From NCBI GenBank assembly GCA_025846845.1, contig JAOYTL010000014.1, positions 135,541-199,540 on the forward strand: 64,000 bases of DNA. Direction: 5' to 3'. How positions within the stretch are numbered: position 1 is the stretch's first letter; each line of letters starts with the position of its first letter. Below the pieces are notes generated by a model, which saw nothing but the letters and a program-made list of their open reading frames with translations, made no database searches and was not told the origin of the DNA. Shown here piece after piece: positions 15,746 to 24,606 of this stretch. This DNA is from Alloboseaceae bacterium BT-24-1 (GTDB lineage Bacteria; Pseudomonadota; Alphaproteobacteria; Rhizobiales; Beijerinckiaceae). The position numbers and the translations under genes were made by a program.

Positions 15746-16507
15746 TTACGTCTGCACCTTCTCCACCGCCTTCGGCGTCCAGCTCTCGCCGGCGCCGTCG
15801 AGGATACGCTGATAGGCCTCGTCGGGCGTATCGGCATAGCAGAACAGCTTCAGGTCTTCCGGCCGGATGAAGCCTGCCTCGGCCATCCGGTCGAGGTTGA
15901 TCAGCCCCTGCCAGTAGGCGCTGTCATAGAGCACGATCGGCACCGGCGGCATCTTGCCGGTCTGCACCAGCGTCATGATCTCGAACAATTCGTCGAGCGT
16001 GCCGAAGCCGCCGGGGAAGACCACCAGCGCCGCTGCCCGCATGGCGAGATGCATCTTGCGCATCGCGAAATAATGGAAGCGGAAGGTCAGGTCCGGCGTC
16101 GAATACGCGTTCGGCTCCTGCTCATGCGGCAGGGTGATGTTGAAGCCTATCGAGACGGCGCCGGCCTCGGTGGCCCCCCGATTGGCGGCCTCCATGATGC
16201 CGGGCCCGCCGCCGGTGGCGATGACATGGTGCCGGCCGCTCTCCTTGCCGTCGAGGGCGCCGCCGCGTTCCGAGGCGATCTTGCCGAACGCACGCGCGGC
16301 TTCGTACCAGGGGTTGCCCTCGCGCACTCGGGCCGAGCCGAAGACGACGATGGTCGAGAGGATGCCGCGGGCCCGCAGGCTGTCCTCGGCCTTCTGGTAT
16401 TCGAGCATGAAGCGCGCGCCACGCATCGAGTCGCCGAGGAGAAAGTCCTGGTCGAGCGCGGCGAGGCGATAGGACGGCGAGTTCTTCTGGGCGCTGCTGT
16501 CGGGCAT
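15746..16507 (-). CDS. TIGR00730 family Rossmann-fold protein (LOG-type)
   Basis: A 253-residue member of the lysine-decarboxylase-like/LOG family. The key motif PGGFGTLDE is intact, and GGGPGIMEAANRGA forms the nucleotide-binding part. Characterised relatives are cytokinin riboside 5'-monophosphate phosphoribohydrolases that cleave nucleoside monophosphates to base and ribose phosphate. The true substrate of this longer bacterial subgroup is not certain. It stands between the repeat and the SCO operon, on the same strand as the latter, 47 bp from its last gene. Confidence 0.87.
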   Translation of the reverse strand: MPDSSAQKNSPSYRLAALDQDFLLGDSMRGARFMLEYQKAEDSLRARGILSTIVVFGSARVREGNPWYEAARAFGKIASERGGALDGKESGRHHVIATGGGPGIMEAANRGATEAGAVSIGFNITLPHEQEPNAYSTPDLTFRFHYFAMRKMHLAMRAAALVVFPGGFGTLDELFEIMTLVQTGKMPPVPIVLYDSAYWQGLINLDRMAEAGFIRPEDLKLFCYADTPDEAYQRILDGAGESWTPKAVEKVQT

Positions 16508-16554
16508 AGGCGGGCTTCTCTGCGGGCGGCGGGTTGTGCGCCACGCCTAACACG

Positions 16555-17175
16555 TCACGAGATGTATTTCCGCAATACGCCCGCCATGCGTTCGGCGCCG
16601 GAGTTATGCGGCAGCAAAGTCAGGAAGCGGCCGTCCGGTCCCATCAGATAGGTCAGCGAGCCATGGTCGATGGTGTATTCGCCATGGCCGTGATGCGCCT
16701 GCGTCAGCTTGCGGCGATGCACCTTGTAGGCCTTGGCTGCTGCTGCGATCTCGGCTTCGGTGCCGGATAGCCCGATCAGCCGGGGATGGAAGTTGGCGAC
16801 ATAGGTCGCCATCACGGTCGGCGTGTCGTTGACAGGATCGACGCTGATGAACAGCGGCGCCACCTTCGCGGCCTGCGGCCCGAGCGCGTCGAGCGCCTGC
16901 GCGATGATCGGCAGATCGATCGGGCAGGTGTCAGCGCAGCGGGTGAAGCCGAAATAGATCAACATGAAGCGGCCGCGGAAATCGGCCTCGCTGACGCGCT
17001 TCCCGCTGTGGTCGGTCAGGCTGAACGGGCCGCCGAATTGCGCCGCCAGCGGGTCTCGCGCTGGCCTTGCGGTCGGTGAGGGGCTGTGGTCGCCATGATC
17101 CTGTGCGCGAGCGGCAACCACCGCGCCGGCAGCAAGACCGGCGAGCAGGAGACGGCGGCTGATCCGTCCCGTCAT
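16555..17175 (-). CDS. SCO1/SenC/PrrC family copper protein
   Basis: A 206-residue protein with a twin-arginine-like/hydrophobic N-terminus (residues 1-24) leading to the periplasm. The thioredoxin-like fold carries the copper site: CADTC (CxxxC) and the distant His in YTIDHGSL. SCO proteins deliver copper to the CuA site of cytochrome oxidase or act as thiol reductases. The start overlaps the upstream gene's stop as ATGA. It is the last of three coupled periplasmic genes, so the two preceding cysteine-containing proteins probably act in the same copper or redox process. Confidence 0.9.
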   Translation of the reverse strand: MTGRISRRLLLAGLAAGAVVAARAQDHGDHSPSPTARPARDPLAAQFGGPFSLTDHSGKRVSEADFRGRFMLIYFGFTRCADTCPIDLPIIAQALDALGPQAAKVAPLFISVDPVNDTPTVMATYVANFHPRLIGLSGTEAEIAAAAKAYKVHRRKLTQAHHGHGEYTIDHGSLTYLMGPDGRFLTLLPHNSGAERMAGVLRKYIS

Positions 17176-17687
17176 GGCTTCGGCTTGGGAACGAGACCCT
17201 TGATGCCGAACGGCCCATCTTCGGCGATGATCCGGTTGGCCTGCGGATCGCCGCGCCACCATTCCTCGGCCTTGCCGTTCCTGGCCTCCCAATCGGCCTT
17301 GAAGCGATCGGCGACGATCCAGTCCTGATCCGGCCGCTCGCGCAGGCGCTGCACGAAGAACAGGGTCACCGCCGGGTTCTCGATCAGCAGGCCGTCGGCC
17401 TCGATCTCGCGCCCGCAATAACCGGCGAGGTCGCTGGTTGCGCCGGCGAAGTCGATGTTCGACTTGGCGACCAGCCTGAAGGTTCCGTCGGCGAGCGCGA
17501 GCCCGAGCTGCCGCTTGCCGCCGCCGCAATCCGGGGCGCAGCGGCCCTTGAGCTGGCAGAGCGCATCGACGACGCGCCCCTTCAGGACCGCCTGCTTCTC
17601 GTGCGGGATGTTCCAGGGTTCGGCGGCGAGGGCGGTTCCCGCGATCAGCAGGGCCGCGACGCCAAGTGCTGCTGCGATGACCCGCAT
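17172..17687 (-). CDS. Periplasmic protein of unknown function, Cys-containing, in SCO operon
   Basis: A 171-residue protein with a signal peptide (about residues 1-20, ending LAAEP). The mature domain opens VLKGRVVDALCQLKGRCAPDCGGG, giving three closely spaced cysteines, and has a further YCG. It resembles the small OB-like domain of the next gene upstream, which also has a Cys cluster after a strand reading V-x-G-x-(V/I)-x-D. ATG at 17687 gives a clean signal peptide, so the longer frame is rejected. It overlaps the SCO gene by four bases. I do not recognise a named family; metal or redox function is inferred. Confidence 0.7.
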   Translation of the reverse strand: MRVIAAALGVAALLIAGTALAAEPWNIPHEKQAVLKGRVVDALCQLKGRCAPDCGGGKRQLGLALADGTFRLVAKSNIDFAGATSDLAGYCGREIEADGLLIENPAVTLFFVQRLRERPDQDWIVADRFKADWEARNGKAEEWWRGDPQANRIIAEDGPFGIKGLVPKPKP

Positions 17688-17691
17688 CGCC

Positions 17692-18144
17692 TTAATTCCC
17701 GAACGGCTGGATGCCGTGTTCCTCATGCGTCATCGTGATGACGCCCTTGTCGTCGGCGATGCGGTCGACGAGCAGGTACTTGACGCCGTCGCGCTCGAGC
17801 AGCTCGCCATCGACCGTGACCTCATGCGTCGCCAGCTTCGCCACGCGCGGATTGCCGGCGCTGTCCTCGTCGTCGCCGATCTTCAGGATCAGGTAGAGAT
17901 TGCCGCCGGCGTCGCGGATCGCGACCGGAATGCCGCCGAGGGCGCACCAGATCGCGCATTGATGATGCGCCGTGCCTTTGGCGAACATCAGCCCGCTAAT
18001 GGTGCACCAGCTGTCGCTGATCTCGCCGGTGACGGTGACACGCTGGCCACTCTGCTGGGCGAGCGCGGGCGCCGCGAAGGCGAAGAGCGCTGCAAAAGCT
18101 GCGGATAGGGCCGCTGGTCGCAGGGCTTGAGACAAGATTGTCAT
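17692..18144 (-). CDS. Periplasmic protein of unknown function with C..HxxCxxxC motif
   Basis: A 150-residue protein with a signal peptide (about residues 1-29, ending PALAQ). The mature part starts RVTVTGEISDSWCTISG, then has HHQCAIWCALGGIPVAI, then beta-rich sequence ending EHGIQPFGN. The C-x(n)-HxxCxxxC arrangement resembles a widespread small family of exported proteins without known function. It lies 4 bp upstream of the 171-residue gene and leads the three-gene operon ending in the SCO protein, so copper handling or cytochrome oxidase assembly is the best contextual guess. Confidence 0.7.
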   Translation of the reverse strand: MTILSQALRPAALSAAFAALFAFAAPALAQQSGQRVTVTGEISDSWCTISGLMFAKGTAHHQCAIWCALGGIPVAIRDAGGNLYLILKIGDDEDSAGNPRVAKLATHEVTVDGELLERDGVKYLLVDRIADDKGVITMTHEEHGIQPFGN

Positions 18145-18271
18145 CTTTGCACGCGATCCCGGAATCCGGCCGGCATTTCCTCGCTTGCGCGATGCTTTGC
18201 CAGCACGATTGCCCCTAGCCTGACCGGCGCCGACACCATAGAAGATGCCTCGCAAACGGACCAGAGCAGGC

Positions 18272-19354
18272 ATGAACGACATCGACACCCTTCGCGATTC
18301 ACTTGTCGGTGAGATCGAGGCGGCGAGCGACGAAACCGCGCTCGAGCAGCTGCGCATCGCGGCGCTTGGCAAGACCGGCTCGGTTTCGGGCCTGCTGAAG
18401 ACGCTCGGCACGATGACGCCGGACGAGCGCAAGGAGCAGGGGCCGCGCATCAACGGCCTGCGCGACATCGTCCAGCAGGCGATCACCGCCCGCAAGGACG
18501 CACTCGGCGAAGCTGCGCTGGAAGCCAGGCTCGCCGCCGAGCGGCTCGACATCTCGCTGCCGGTGCGCGAGGGGCCGGAGGCGCGCGGGCGCATCCACCC
18601 GATCAGCCAGGTGATCGACGAGATCACCGCAATCTTCGGCGACATGGGCTTCTCCGTCGCCGAAGGTCCGGATGTCGAGACCGACGACCTCAACTTCACC
18701 AAGTTGAACTTCCCGGTCGGCCATCCGGCCCGGGAGATGCACGACACCTTCTTCTTCGCGCCGGATGCCAATGGCGAGCGCAAGCTTTTGCGCACCCACA
18801 CCTCGCCGGTCCAGGTGCGCACCATGCTGTCGCAGGAACCGCCGATCCGGGTGATCTGCCCGGGCCGGACCTACCGCATGGATTCCGACCAGACCCACAC
18901 GCCGATGTTCCATCAGGTCGAGGGCCTCGTCATCGACAAGAAGACCCATTTCGGCCATATGAAATGGGTGCTGGAGGAGTTCTGCAAGGCGTTCTTCGAG
19001 GTCGAGGGCGTCAAGATGCGCTTCCGGCCCTCCTTCTTCCCGTTCACCGAGCCTTCGGCCGAGGTCGACATCCAGTGCTCGCGCAAGGACGGCGAGATCC
19101 GCTTCGGCGAGGGCGAGGATTGGCTCGAGATCCTCGGCTGCGGCATGGTCCATCCGAACGTGCTGAAGAATTGCGGGCTCGATCCCGACGTCTACCAAGG
19201 CTTCGCCTGGGGCATGGGCATCGACCGCATCGCCATGCTGAAATACGGCATGGCGGACCTGCGGCCGTTCTTCGAGGCCGATATCCGCTGGCTCTCGCAT
19301 TACGGCTTCCGCCCGCTCGACCTGCCGACGCTGACCGGTGGGCTGTCCTCGTAA
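18272..19354 (+). CDS. pheS: Phenylalanyl-tRNA synthetase alpha subunit
   Basis: A 360-residue class II aminoacyl-tRNA synthetase catalytic subunit. The N-terminal coiled coil (residues 1-90) is followed by the catalytic core with motif 2 around RTHTSPVQVRTM and motif 3 in FAWGMGIDRIAMLKYGMADL. It charges tRNA-Phe as an alpha2-beta2 tetramer with PheT. The ATG at 18272 gives the normal N-terminus. A ceramide-glucosyltransferase-like gene separates it from pheT, which is unusual for a pair normally adjacent. Confidence 0.97.
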   Translation: MNDIDTLRDSLVGEIEAASDETALEQLRIAALGKTGSVSGLLKTLGTMTPDERKEQGPRINGLRDIVQQAITARKDALGEAALEARLAAERLDISLPVREGPEARGRIHPISQVIDEITAIFGDMGFSVAEGPDVETDDLNFTKLNFPVGHPAREMHDTFFFAPDANGERKLLRTHTSPVQVRTMLSQEPPIRVICPGRTYRMDSDQTHTPMFHQVEGLVIDKKTHFGHMKWVLEEFCKAFFEVEGVKMRFRPSFFPFTEPSAEVDIQCSRKDGEIRFGEGEDWLEILGCGMVHPNVLKNCGLDPDVYQGFAWGMGIDRIAMLKYGMADLRPFFEADIRWLSHYGFRPLDLPTLTGGLSS

Positions 19355-19375
19355 CCGCACGATGAGGGGAGACGC

Positions 19376-20560
19376 ATGAACGCGGCGCAATGGGCTGGCC
19401 TGATCGCGGCAACGATGGTTGCCGCCAATCTGCTTTGCCTGGCCATCGCCTTCGTGCGCCTGCGCCGCCGGCAGGTGCCGTCGCGTCTCCAGAAGCTCGC
19501 TCCGCCGGTGACGGTCGTGCGCCCGGTGCGCGGCATCGAGACCTTCAGCCGGGAGACGCTGACCTCCGGCCTGGAGCTCGATTATCCCCAATACGAGACG
19601 ATCTTCTGCGTCGCCGACGGCCATGATCCGATCGTGCCGCTGATCGAGGAGTTGATCGGAACCTACGGCCCGGACCGCGTGCGCCTGATCGTCGGCGACG
19701 TCGCCGTCAGCGCCAATCCGAAGCTCAACAACTGCGTCAAGGGCTGGGAGGCGGCGCGCCACGACTGGGTCGTCCTCGCCGATTCCAACGTGCTGATGCC
19801 CCGGGACTATATCCAGCGGCTGATGGCCTCCTGGCGCGAGGACACCGGCCTCGTCTGCTCGACGCCCGCCGGCTCGCGGCCGGGCTGCTTCGGCGCCGAG
19901 GTCGAGTGCGCCTTCCTCAATACCTTCCAGGCGCGCTGGCAATATGCCGGCGAGGCGCTCGGTTTCGGCTTCGCCCAGGGCAAGTCGATGCTCTGGAACA
20001 AGCCCTTCCTCGACGCCAATGGCGGCATCGTCGCACTCGCCGCCGAGATCGCGGAGGATGCCGCGGCGACCAAGCTGGTGCGCAAGGCCGGCAAGCATGT
20101 CCATCTCGTCGGCCAGCCCTTCGAGCAGCCGCTCGGGCCGCGCGGCCTGCGCGACGTCGTCCAGCGCCAGTTCCGCTGGGCGCGCCTGCGCCGCGTCACC
20201 TTCCTGCCCTTCTTCGCGCCGGAGATCCTGGTCGGGCCGCTGGTGCCGGCGCTGCTTGCCGCCTACGCCGCGCCGGCTTTCGGGCTGGCGATCTGGCAGG
20301 GCGTGCTTGCCGTGCTCGCGCTCTGGTATGCCGGCGAGATCGTGCTGGCGAAGGGCGTCGGCTGGTTCGTGAACTGGCGCACGCCACTGGCCTACCTGAC
20401 CCGCGACCTCGTCTTTCCCGGCATCTGGGCCTATGCCTTCGTCGCCCGCGAGGTGAGCTGGCGCGGTAACGATATGAAGATCAAGACGGACGGCGAGGAC
20501 GAGCTGAACGCGGCGCCGGCGCTCTCCACAGCCAACATGCGTAGCGACGGACAATCATGA
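19376..20560 (+). CDS. Ceramide glucosyltransferase-like GT21 protein
   Basis: A 394-residue membrane glycosyltransferase. It has one N-terminal transmembrane segment (residues 8-27), a GT-A domain and three or four hydrophobic segments near the C-terminus. Motifs of GT21/HpnI-type enzymes are present: the acceptor-side ADSNVLMP, the EDAAATK segment and the (Q/R)xxRW equivalent QRQFRWARLRR. It may form glucosylceramide or transfer a sugar to a hopanoid or other lipid. Its stop overlaps the pheT start as ATGA, so it is translationally coupled into the pheS-pheT transcript, an odd place for a lipid enzyme. Confidence 0.82.
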   Translation: MNAAQWAGLIAATMVAANLLCLAIAFVRLRRRQVPSRLQKLAPPVTVVRPVRGIETFSRETLTSGLELDYPQYETIFCVADGHDPIVPLIEELIGTYGPDRVRLIVGDVAVSANPKLNNCVKGWEAARHDWVVLADSNVLMPRDYIQRLMASWREDTGLVCSTPAGSRPGCFGAEVECAFLNTFQARWQYAGEALGFGFAQGKSMLWNKPFLDANGGIVALAAEIAEDAAATKLVRKAGKHVHLVGQPFEQPLGPRGLRDVVQRQFRWARLRRVTFLPFFAPEILVGPLVPALLAAYAAPAFGLAIWQGVLAVLALWYAGEIVLAKGVGWFVNWRTPLAYLTRDLVFPGIWAYAFVAREVSWRGNDMKIKTDGEDELNAAPALSTANMRSDGQS

Positions 20561-22980
20561 AGTTCACCCTCTCCTGGCTCAAAGAGCATCTCGACACCAC
20601 GGATTCGCTCGACACCATCACCGAGGCGCTGACCCGCATCGGTCTCGAGGTCGAAGGCGTCGAGGACAAGGCCAAGGCGCTCTCCGCCTTCACCATCGCC
20701 TATGTCATCGAGGCGAAGCAGCACCCGAACGCCGATCGCCTGCGCGTTTGCATGGTCGACACAGGCTCGGGCGAGCCGGTCCAGGTCGTCTGCGGCGCGC
20801 CCAATGCCCGCACCGGCATGAAGGGCGTGTTCTCGCCGCCCGGCACCTATATTCCCGGAAAGGACATCACGCTTGGCAAGGGCGTGATCCGCGGCGTCGA
20901 GTCGAACGGCATGCTGGTGTCCGAGGCCGAGCTGCAGCTCTCCGACGATCATGACGGCATCATCGACCTGCCCGAGGATGCGCCGGTCGGCCAGCCCTAT
21001 GCGACCTATGCCGGCCTCGACGATGCCGTGATCGAGATCGCGGTGACACCGAACCGGGCCGATGCGCTCGGCGTTTCCGGCATCGCCCGCGACCTCGCCG
21101 CGGCTGGTCTCGGCACGGTCAAGACGCCGCCGGTCCAGCCGGTGCGCGGTGCCTTCCCGTGCCCGGTCGACCTCAAGCTCGATTTCGCCGAAGAGGACCG
21201 CAATCTCTGCCAGGTCTTCGCGCTGCGTCTGGTGCGCGGCGTCAAGAACGGCCCGTCGCCGGAATGGCTGCAGGCGCGTTTGCGCGCCATTGGCCTGCGT
21301 CCGATCAATGCGCTGGTCGACATCACCAATTTCATGACCTTCGACCGCAACCGGCCGCTGCACGTCTTCGACGCTGCCAAGGTCAAGGGCGACCTCGTCG
21401 TCCGCCGCGCCAAGGATGGCGAGGAGGTGCTGGCGCTCGACGGCCGGACCTATGCGCTGACCTCCGACATGGTCGTGATCTGCGACGACAACGGCGTCGA
21501 GTCGATCGCGGGCGTGATGGGCGGCGAGCATTCCGGTTGCGACGAGAGCACCACGGATGTGCTCGTCGAGAGCGCGCTCTGGAACACGCTCAACATCGCC
21601 CGCACCGGCCGCGCCCTCGGCATCAACTCGGACGCGCGCTATCGCAACGAGCGCGGCATCGACCCAGACTTCACCCGGCCCGGTCTCGACATGGCGACGC
21701 AGCTGATCATGACGCTCTGCGGCGGCGAGCCGTCCGATGTCGTCTTCGCCGGCGATTTGCCCGACAGCCCGCGCCCCATCGATTTCCCTTGGTCCGAGGT
21801 CAAGCGCCTGACCGGGCTCGACCTGCCCCAGGTCGAGATGAAGCTGGCGCTGACCTCGCTCGGCTTCCACGTTTCCGGCGCCGGCGAGCGCGTCAAGGTC
21901 GCGCCGCCGTCCTGGCGAGCCGATGTCGAGGGCAAGGCCGATCTCGTCGAGGAGATCCTGCGCATCGCCGGCATCGACCGTGTCGATCCGGCGCCGCTGC
22001 CGCGCATCAAGGGCGAGGTGATCAAGCCGGTGCTGACCGTGCTGCAGAAGCGCACGCGCCTGGCCAAGCGGCTGCTCGCCAGCCGCGGTCTGGTCGAGGC
22101 GGTGACCTGGTCCTTCATCTCGCATGATGCGGCCAAGCTCTTCGGCGGCGGCTCGCGCAAGCTCGTGCTCGCCAATCCGATCGCGGCCGACCTTTCCGAC
22201 ATGCGCCCTTCGCTGCTGCCGGGGCTGATCCGGTCGGCGCAGGCCAATGCCGATCGCGGCTTCGGCGATGTCGCTTTGTTCGAGGTCGGCCAGATCTTCC
22301 AGAGCGACGAGCCGGACGGCCAGCTCATCGCTGCTGCCGGCTTGCGCCGCGGCACGGCCAGGCTGGAAGGCGCCGGCCGCCATTGGGACGGCGCCGCCAA
22401 GTCGGTCGACGCCTTCGATGCCAAGGCTGACGTATTCGGCCTGCTCTCCGGCCTCGGCGTGCCGGTCGGGGGCCTGCAGATCATCGCCGGTGGTCCGGCC
22501 TGGGCCCATCCCGGGCGCTCGGCCACCCTGCAATTTGGCCCGAAAGGTGTGATCGGCGCCTTCGGCGAGGTCCATCCGCGCGTACTGAAAGCGCTCGATG
22601 TCAAGGGCCCGCTGGTCGCCTTCGAGATCCATCTCGATGCACTGCCGTTGCCGAAGTACAAGCCGACCAAGGTCAAGCCGAAGCTGGCGCTCTCCGACTT
22701 CCAGCCGGTGACGCGCGACTTCGCCTTCATCGTCGACAAGGCAGTGGCGGCCGGCGAGATGGCCAGGAGCGCCCAGAATGCTGACCGGGCGCTGGTTTCG
22801 GACGTCGGGGTCTTCGATCTCTACGAGGGCGCGGGCGTCGAAGCCGGCAAGAAGTCGGTGGCGCTGGCGGTGACGTTGCAGCCGACCCAGAAGACGCTGA
22901 CCGACACCGAGATCGAGGCCGTCGCGGCCAAGATCATCGCCGAGATGGCCAAGCGCTACGGCGCGGTGTTGCGCGGCTGA
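20557..22980 (+). CDS. pheT: Phenylalanyl-tRNA synthetase beta subunit
   Basis: An 807-residue subunit of normal length. The domains in order are: N-terminal helix-turn region; EMAP-type tRNA-binding domain (around residues 40-150, AYVIEAKQHPNADRLRVCMV); B3/B4 editing domain; B5 domain (around 400-470); catalytic-like core; and C-terminal FDX-ACB anticodon-binding domain (VTRDFAFIVDKAVAAGEM). It recognises tRNA-Phe and edits misacylated Tyr. The start overlaps the previous stop by four bases. Confidence 0.97.
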   Translation: MKFTLSWLKEHLDTTDSLDTITEALTRIGLEVEGVEDKAKALSAFTIAYVIEAKQHPNADRLRVCMVDTGSGEPVQVVCGAPNARTGMKGVFSPPGTYIPGKDITLGKGVIRGVESNGMLVSEAELQLSDDHDGIIDLPEDAPVGQPYATYAGLDDAVIEIAVTPNRADALGVSGIARDLAAAGLGTVKTPPVQPVRGAFPCPVDLKLDFAEEDRNLCQVFALRLVRGVKNGPSPEWLQARLRAIGLRPINALVDITNFMTFDRNRPLHVFDAAKVKGDLVVRRAKDGEEVLALDGRTYALTSDMVVICDDNGVESIAGVMGGEHSGCDESTTDVLVESALWNTLNIARTGRALGINSDARYRNERGIDPDFTRPGLDMATQLIMTLCGGEPSDVVFAGDLPDSPRPIDFPWSEVKRLTGLDLPQVEMKLALTSLGFHVSGAGERVKVAPPSWRADVEGKADLVEEILRIAGIDRVDPAPLPRIKGEVIKPVLTVLQKRTRLAKRLLASRGLVEAVTWSFISHDAAKLFGGGSRKLVLANPIAADLSDMRPSLLPGLIRSAQANADRGFGDVALFEVGQIFQSDEPDGQLIAAAGLRRGTARLEGAGRHWDGAAKSVDAFDAKADVFGLLSGLGVPVGGLQIIAGGPAWAHPGRSATLQFGPKGVIGAFGEVHPRVLKALDVKGPLVAFEIHLDALPLPKYKPTKVKPKLALSDFQPVTRDFAFIVDKAVAAGEMARSAQNADRALVSDVGVFDLYEGAGVEAGKKSVALAVTLQPTQKTLTDTEIEAVAAKIIAEMAKRYGAVLRG

Positions 22981-22983
22981 GGC

Positions 22984-23556
22984 TCAGACTGGGGCTACCG
23001 TCAGCGGCAGCCAGACTTCGTCTTCTGGTCGTTTGTCCGACGGTCCCCAGCTGTAGTGACCATCGGCCCGGTAGGCGAAAACATCACCGGACTCGCGATA
23101 GACGAGCCATTGCTCGTCTTCGCCATCGTCATAGGGCGAAGTTTCCAGCTGCCCACCGAGATCGAATGTGAAAGTCGACCTGCCCTGAAGCGGCTCGACA
23201 TTCACCGCCAGAAGGCGCTGGCCGTCCAGTTCGGCGGCCGCCGCTGCGATGTCAGCATCGGCAGAATCGGAATGGGCAATCTCCACGCCATTCGCAAGGC
23301 ACCGCCAGTTGCAGCAGTAGATCCAGAGATGCCACTCCCCGCGTGGCATGACCCTTCGCCGAGCCAATGACGCCCTTGCTTCAGGACTTGCGTCTGCGCT
23401 GGCTTCGACTGGTTCTCGGATCTGGAGTGAGGGGTTCCCAAACTCAAAGGTCAGCATGGAGCCTTGCCCTTTCTGAACGCTCCATGCGGGCAGTCCGATA
23501 AGGGGGGCGAAGAGACGCTTGACCGGGTCATTTTCGTTCAATCCAGTAGGAGACAT
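22984..23556 (-). CDS. Hypothetical protein
   Basis: A 190-residue soluble protein with no signal peptide or membrane segment. It is Trp-rich and acidic toward the C-terminus (LWIYCCNW, DEQWLVYRE, DEVWLPLTV). I do not recognise the family. The overall look, a single small alpha/beta domain beginning with a GLPAW/GSMLTFEFG region, is like stand-alone immunity or conserved accessory proteins. The base composition is visibly less GC-rich than its neighbours, suggesting acquisition. ATG at 23556 is preceded by CTCCTACTGG read as AGTAGGAG on its strand. It converges with pheT, leaving three bases. Confidence 0.6.
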   Translation of the reverse strand: MSPTGLNENDPVKRLFAPLIGLPAWSVQKGQGSMLTFEFGNPSLQIREPVEASADASPEARASLARRRVMPRGEWHLWIYCCNWRCLANGVEIAHSDSADADIAAAAAELDGQRLLAVNVEPLQGRSTFTFDLGGQLETSPYDDGEDEQWLVYRESGDVFAYRADGHYSWGPSDKRPEDEVWLPLTVAPV

Positions 23557-23703
23557 GGTCGTTCGCTGTAGCTCCACCCGGGAATGACGGCTGCGCGGCT
23601 TTTGCCGCGCCACCGTTATTGATCAGGATTATGAAATAATCGGCGCAAGAAATCGTTTGAAAATCCGGGTATCGGCTCTGATTGTTGCAATCCGAGAGGC
23701 CTG

Positions 23704-24606
23704 ATGTCGCTGACCGAGCTCCCTGTCGCGGACGATCTCTTTCCCGGCTTCCGGATGCTCGACGTCGCGACCACTGCTGCGCGCATTCGCGTTCGCACCG
23801 GCGGGGAGGGGCCGCCGCTGCTCCTGCTCCACGGTTATCCGCAGACCCACATCATGTGGCGGCGGATCGCTCCGCTGTTGGCTCAGCGCTTCACCCTGGT
23901 CTGCCCGGACCTGCGCGGCTACGGCGATTCCGGGAAGCCGCCGAGCGCTGCCGATCATGCGCCCTATGCGAAGCGCGCCATGGCACAGGACATGGCCGAG
24001 GTCATGAGCGCGCTCGGGCACGAGCGCTTCTGCGTCGGCTCGCATGATCGCGGCGCCCGTGTTGCGCATCGGCTGGCGCTCGACCATGGCGAGCGGGTGC
24101 TGAAGCTGGCGACCCTCGACATCGCGCCGACGCGCGAGATGTATCGCGACACCACCGACGCCTTCGCCCGCGCCTATTGGCACTGGTTCTTCCTGATCCA
24201 GCCGGCCCCGATGCCGGAGCGCATGATCGGCGCCGATCCGGAGTTCTACTGGACGAGCCGGCGTGCGTCGGACATGCGGCTGTTCGAGCCGGCGGCGCTC
24301 CATGAGTATCTCCGCTGCTTCCGCGATCCGGCGATGATCCATGCCAGCTGCGAGGACTATCGCGCCGCGGCGACGATCGACATTGCTCATGACGATGCCG
24401 ATGGCGGCAGGAAGGTCGCTTGCCCGCTGCTGGCGCTCTGGGGCGAGCGCGGCGCGGTCGGAAAATGCTTCGATGTGCTCGGGCTCTGGCGCGAGCGCGC
24501 GGAAAACGTCCAAGGCCGGGCCCTGCCGGGCGGGCATTATCTGGCGGAGGAGATCCCCGATCTCGTCGCCGCCGAATTCTCGGCCTTTTTCGGAGAAGAC
24601 ATATGA
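23704..24606 (+). CDS. Haloacetate (fluoroacetate-type) dehalogenase, alpha/beta hydrolase
   Basis: A 300-residue alpha/beta hydrolase with the full active-site set of fluoroacetate dehalogenases: nucleophile Asp115 with carboxylate-binding Arg116 and Arg119 (HDRGAR), Asp139 (LDIAP), halide-pocket His160 and Trp161 (YWHWFF) and Tyr219 (CEDYR), and catalytic His278 (GGHYL). It should hydrolyse haloacetates to glycolate, although some family members prefer other esters or epoxides. Its stop overlaps the next start as ATGA, coupling it to a tartrate-dehydrogenase-like enzyme. Confidence 0.85.
   Translation: MSLTELPVADDLFPGFRMLDVATTAARIRVRTGGEGPPLLLLHGYPQTHIMWRRIAPLLAQRFTLVCPDLRGYGDSGKPPSAADHAPYAKRAMAQDMAEVMSALGHERFCVGSHDRGARVAHRLALDHGERVLKLATLDIAPTREMYRDTTDAFARAYWHWFFLIQPAPMPERMIGADPEFYWTSRRASDMRLFEPAALHEYLRCFRDPAMIHASCEDYRAAATIDIAHDDADGGRKVACPLLALWGERGAVGKCFDVLGLWRERAENVQGRALPGGHYLAEEIPDLVAAEFSAFFGEDI

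Noticed and set aside
18299..22632. Minus-strand frames of 751 and 733 residues
   Set aside because: They are antisense to pheS, the glycosyltransferase and pheT, all with clear family motifs.
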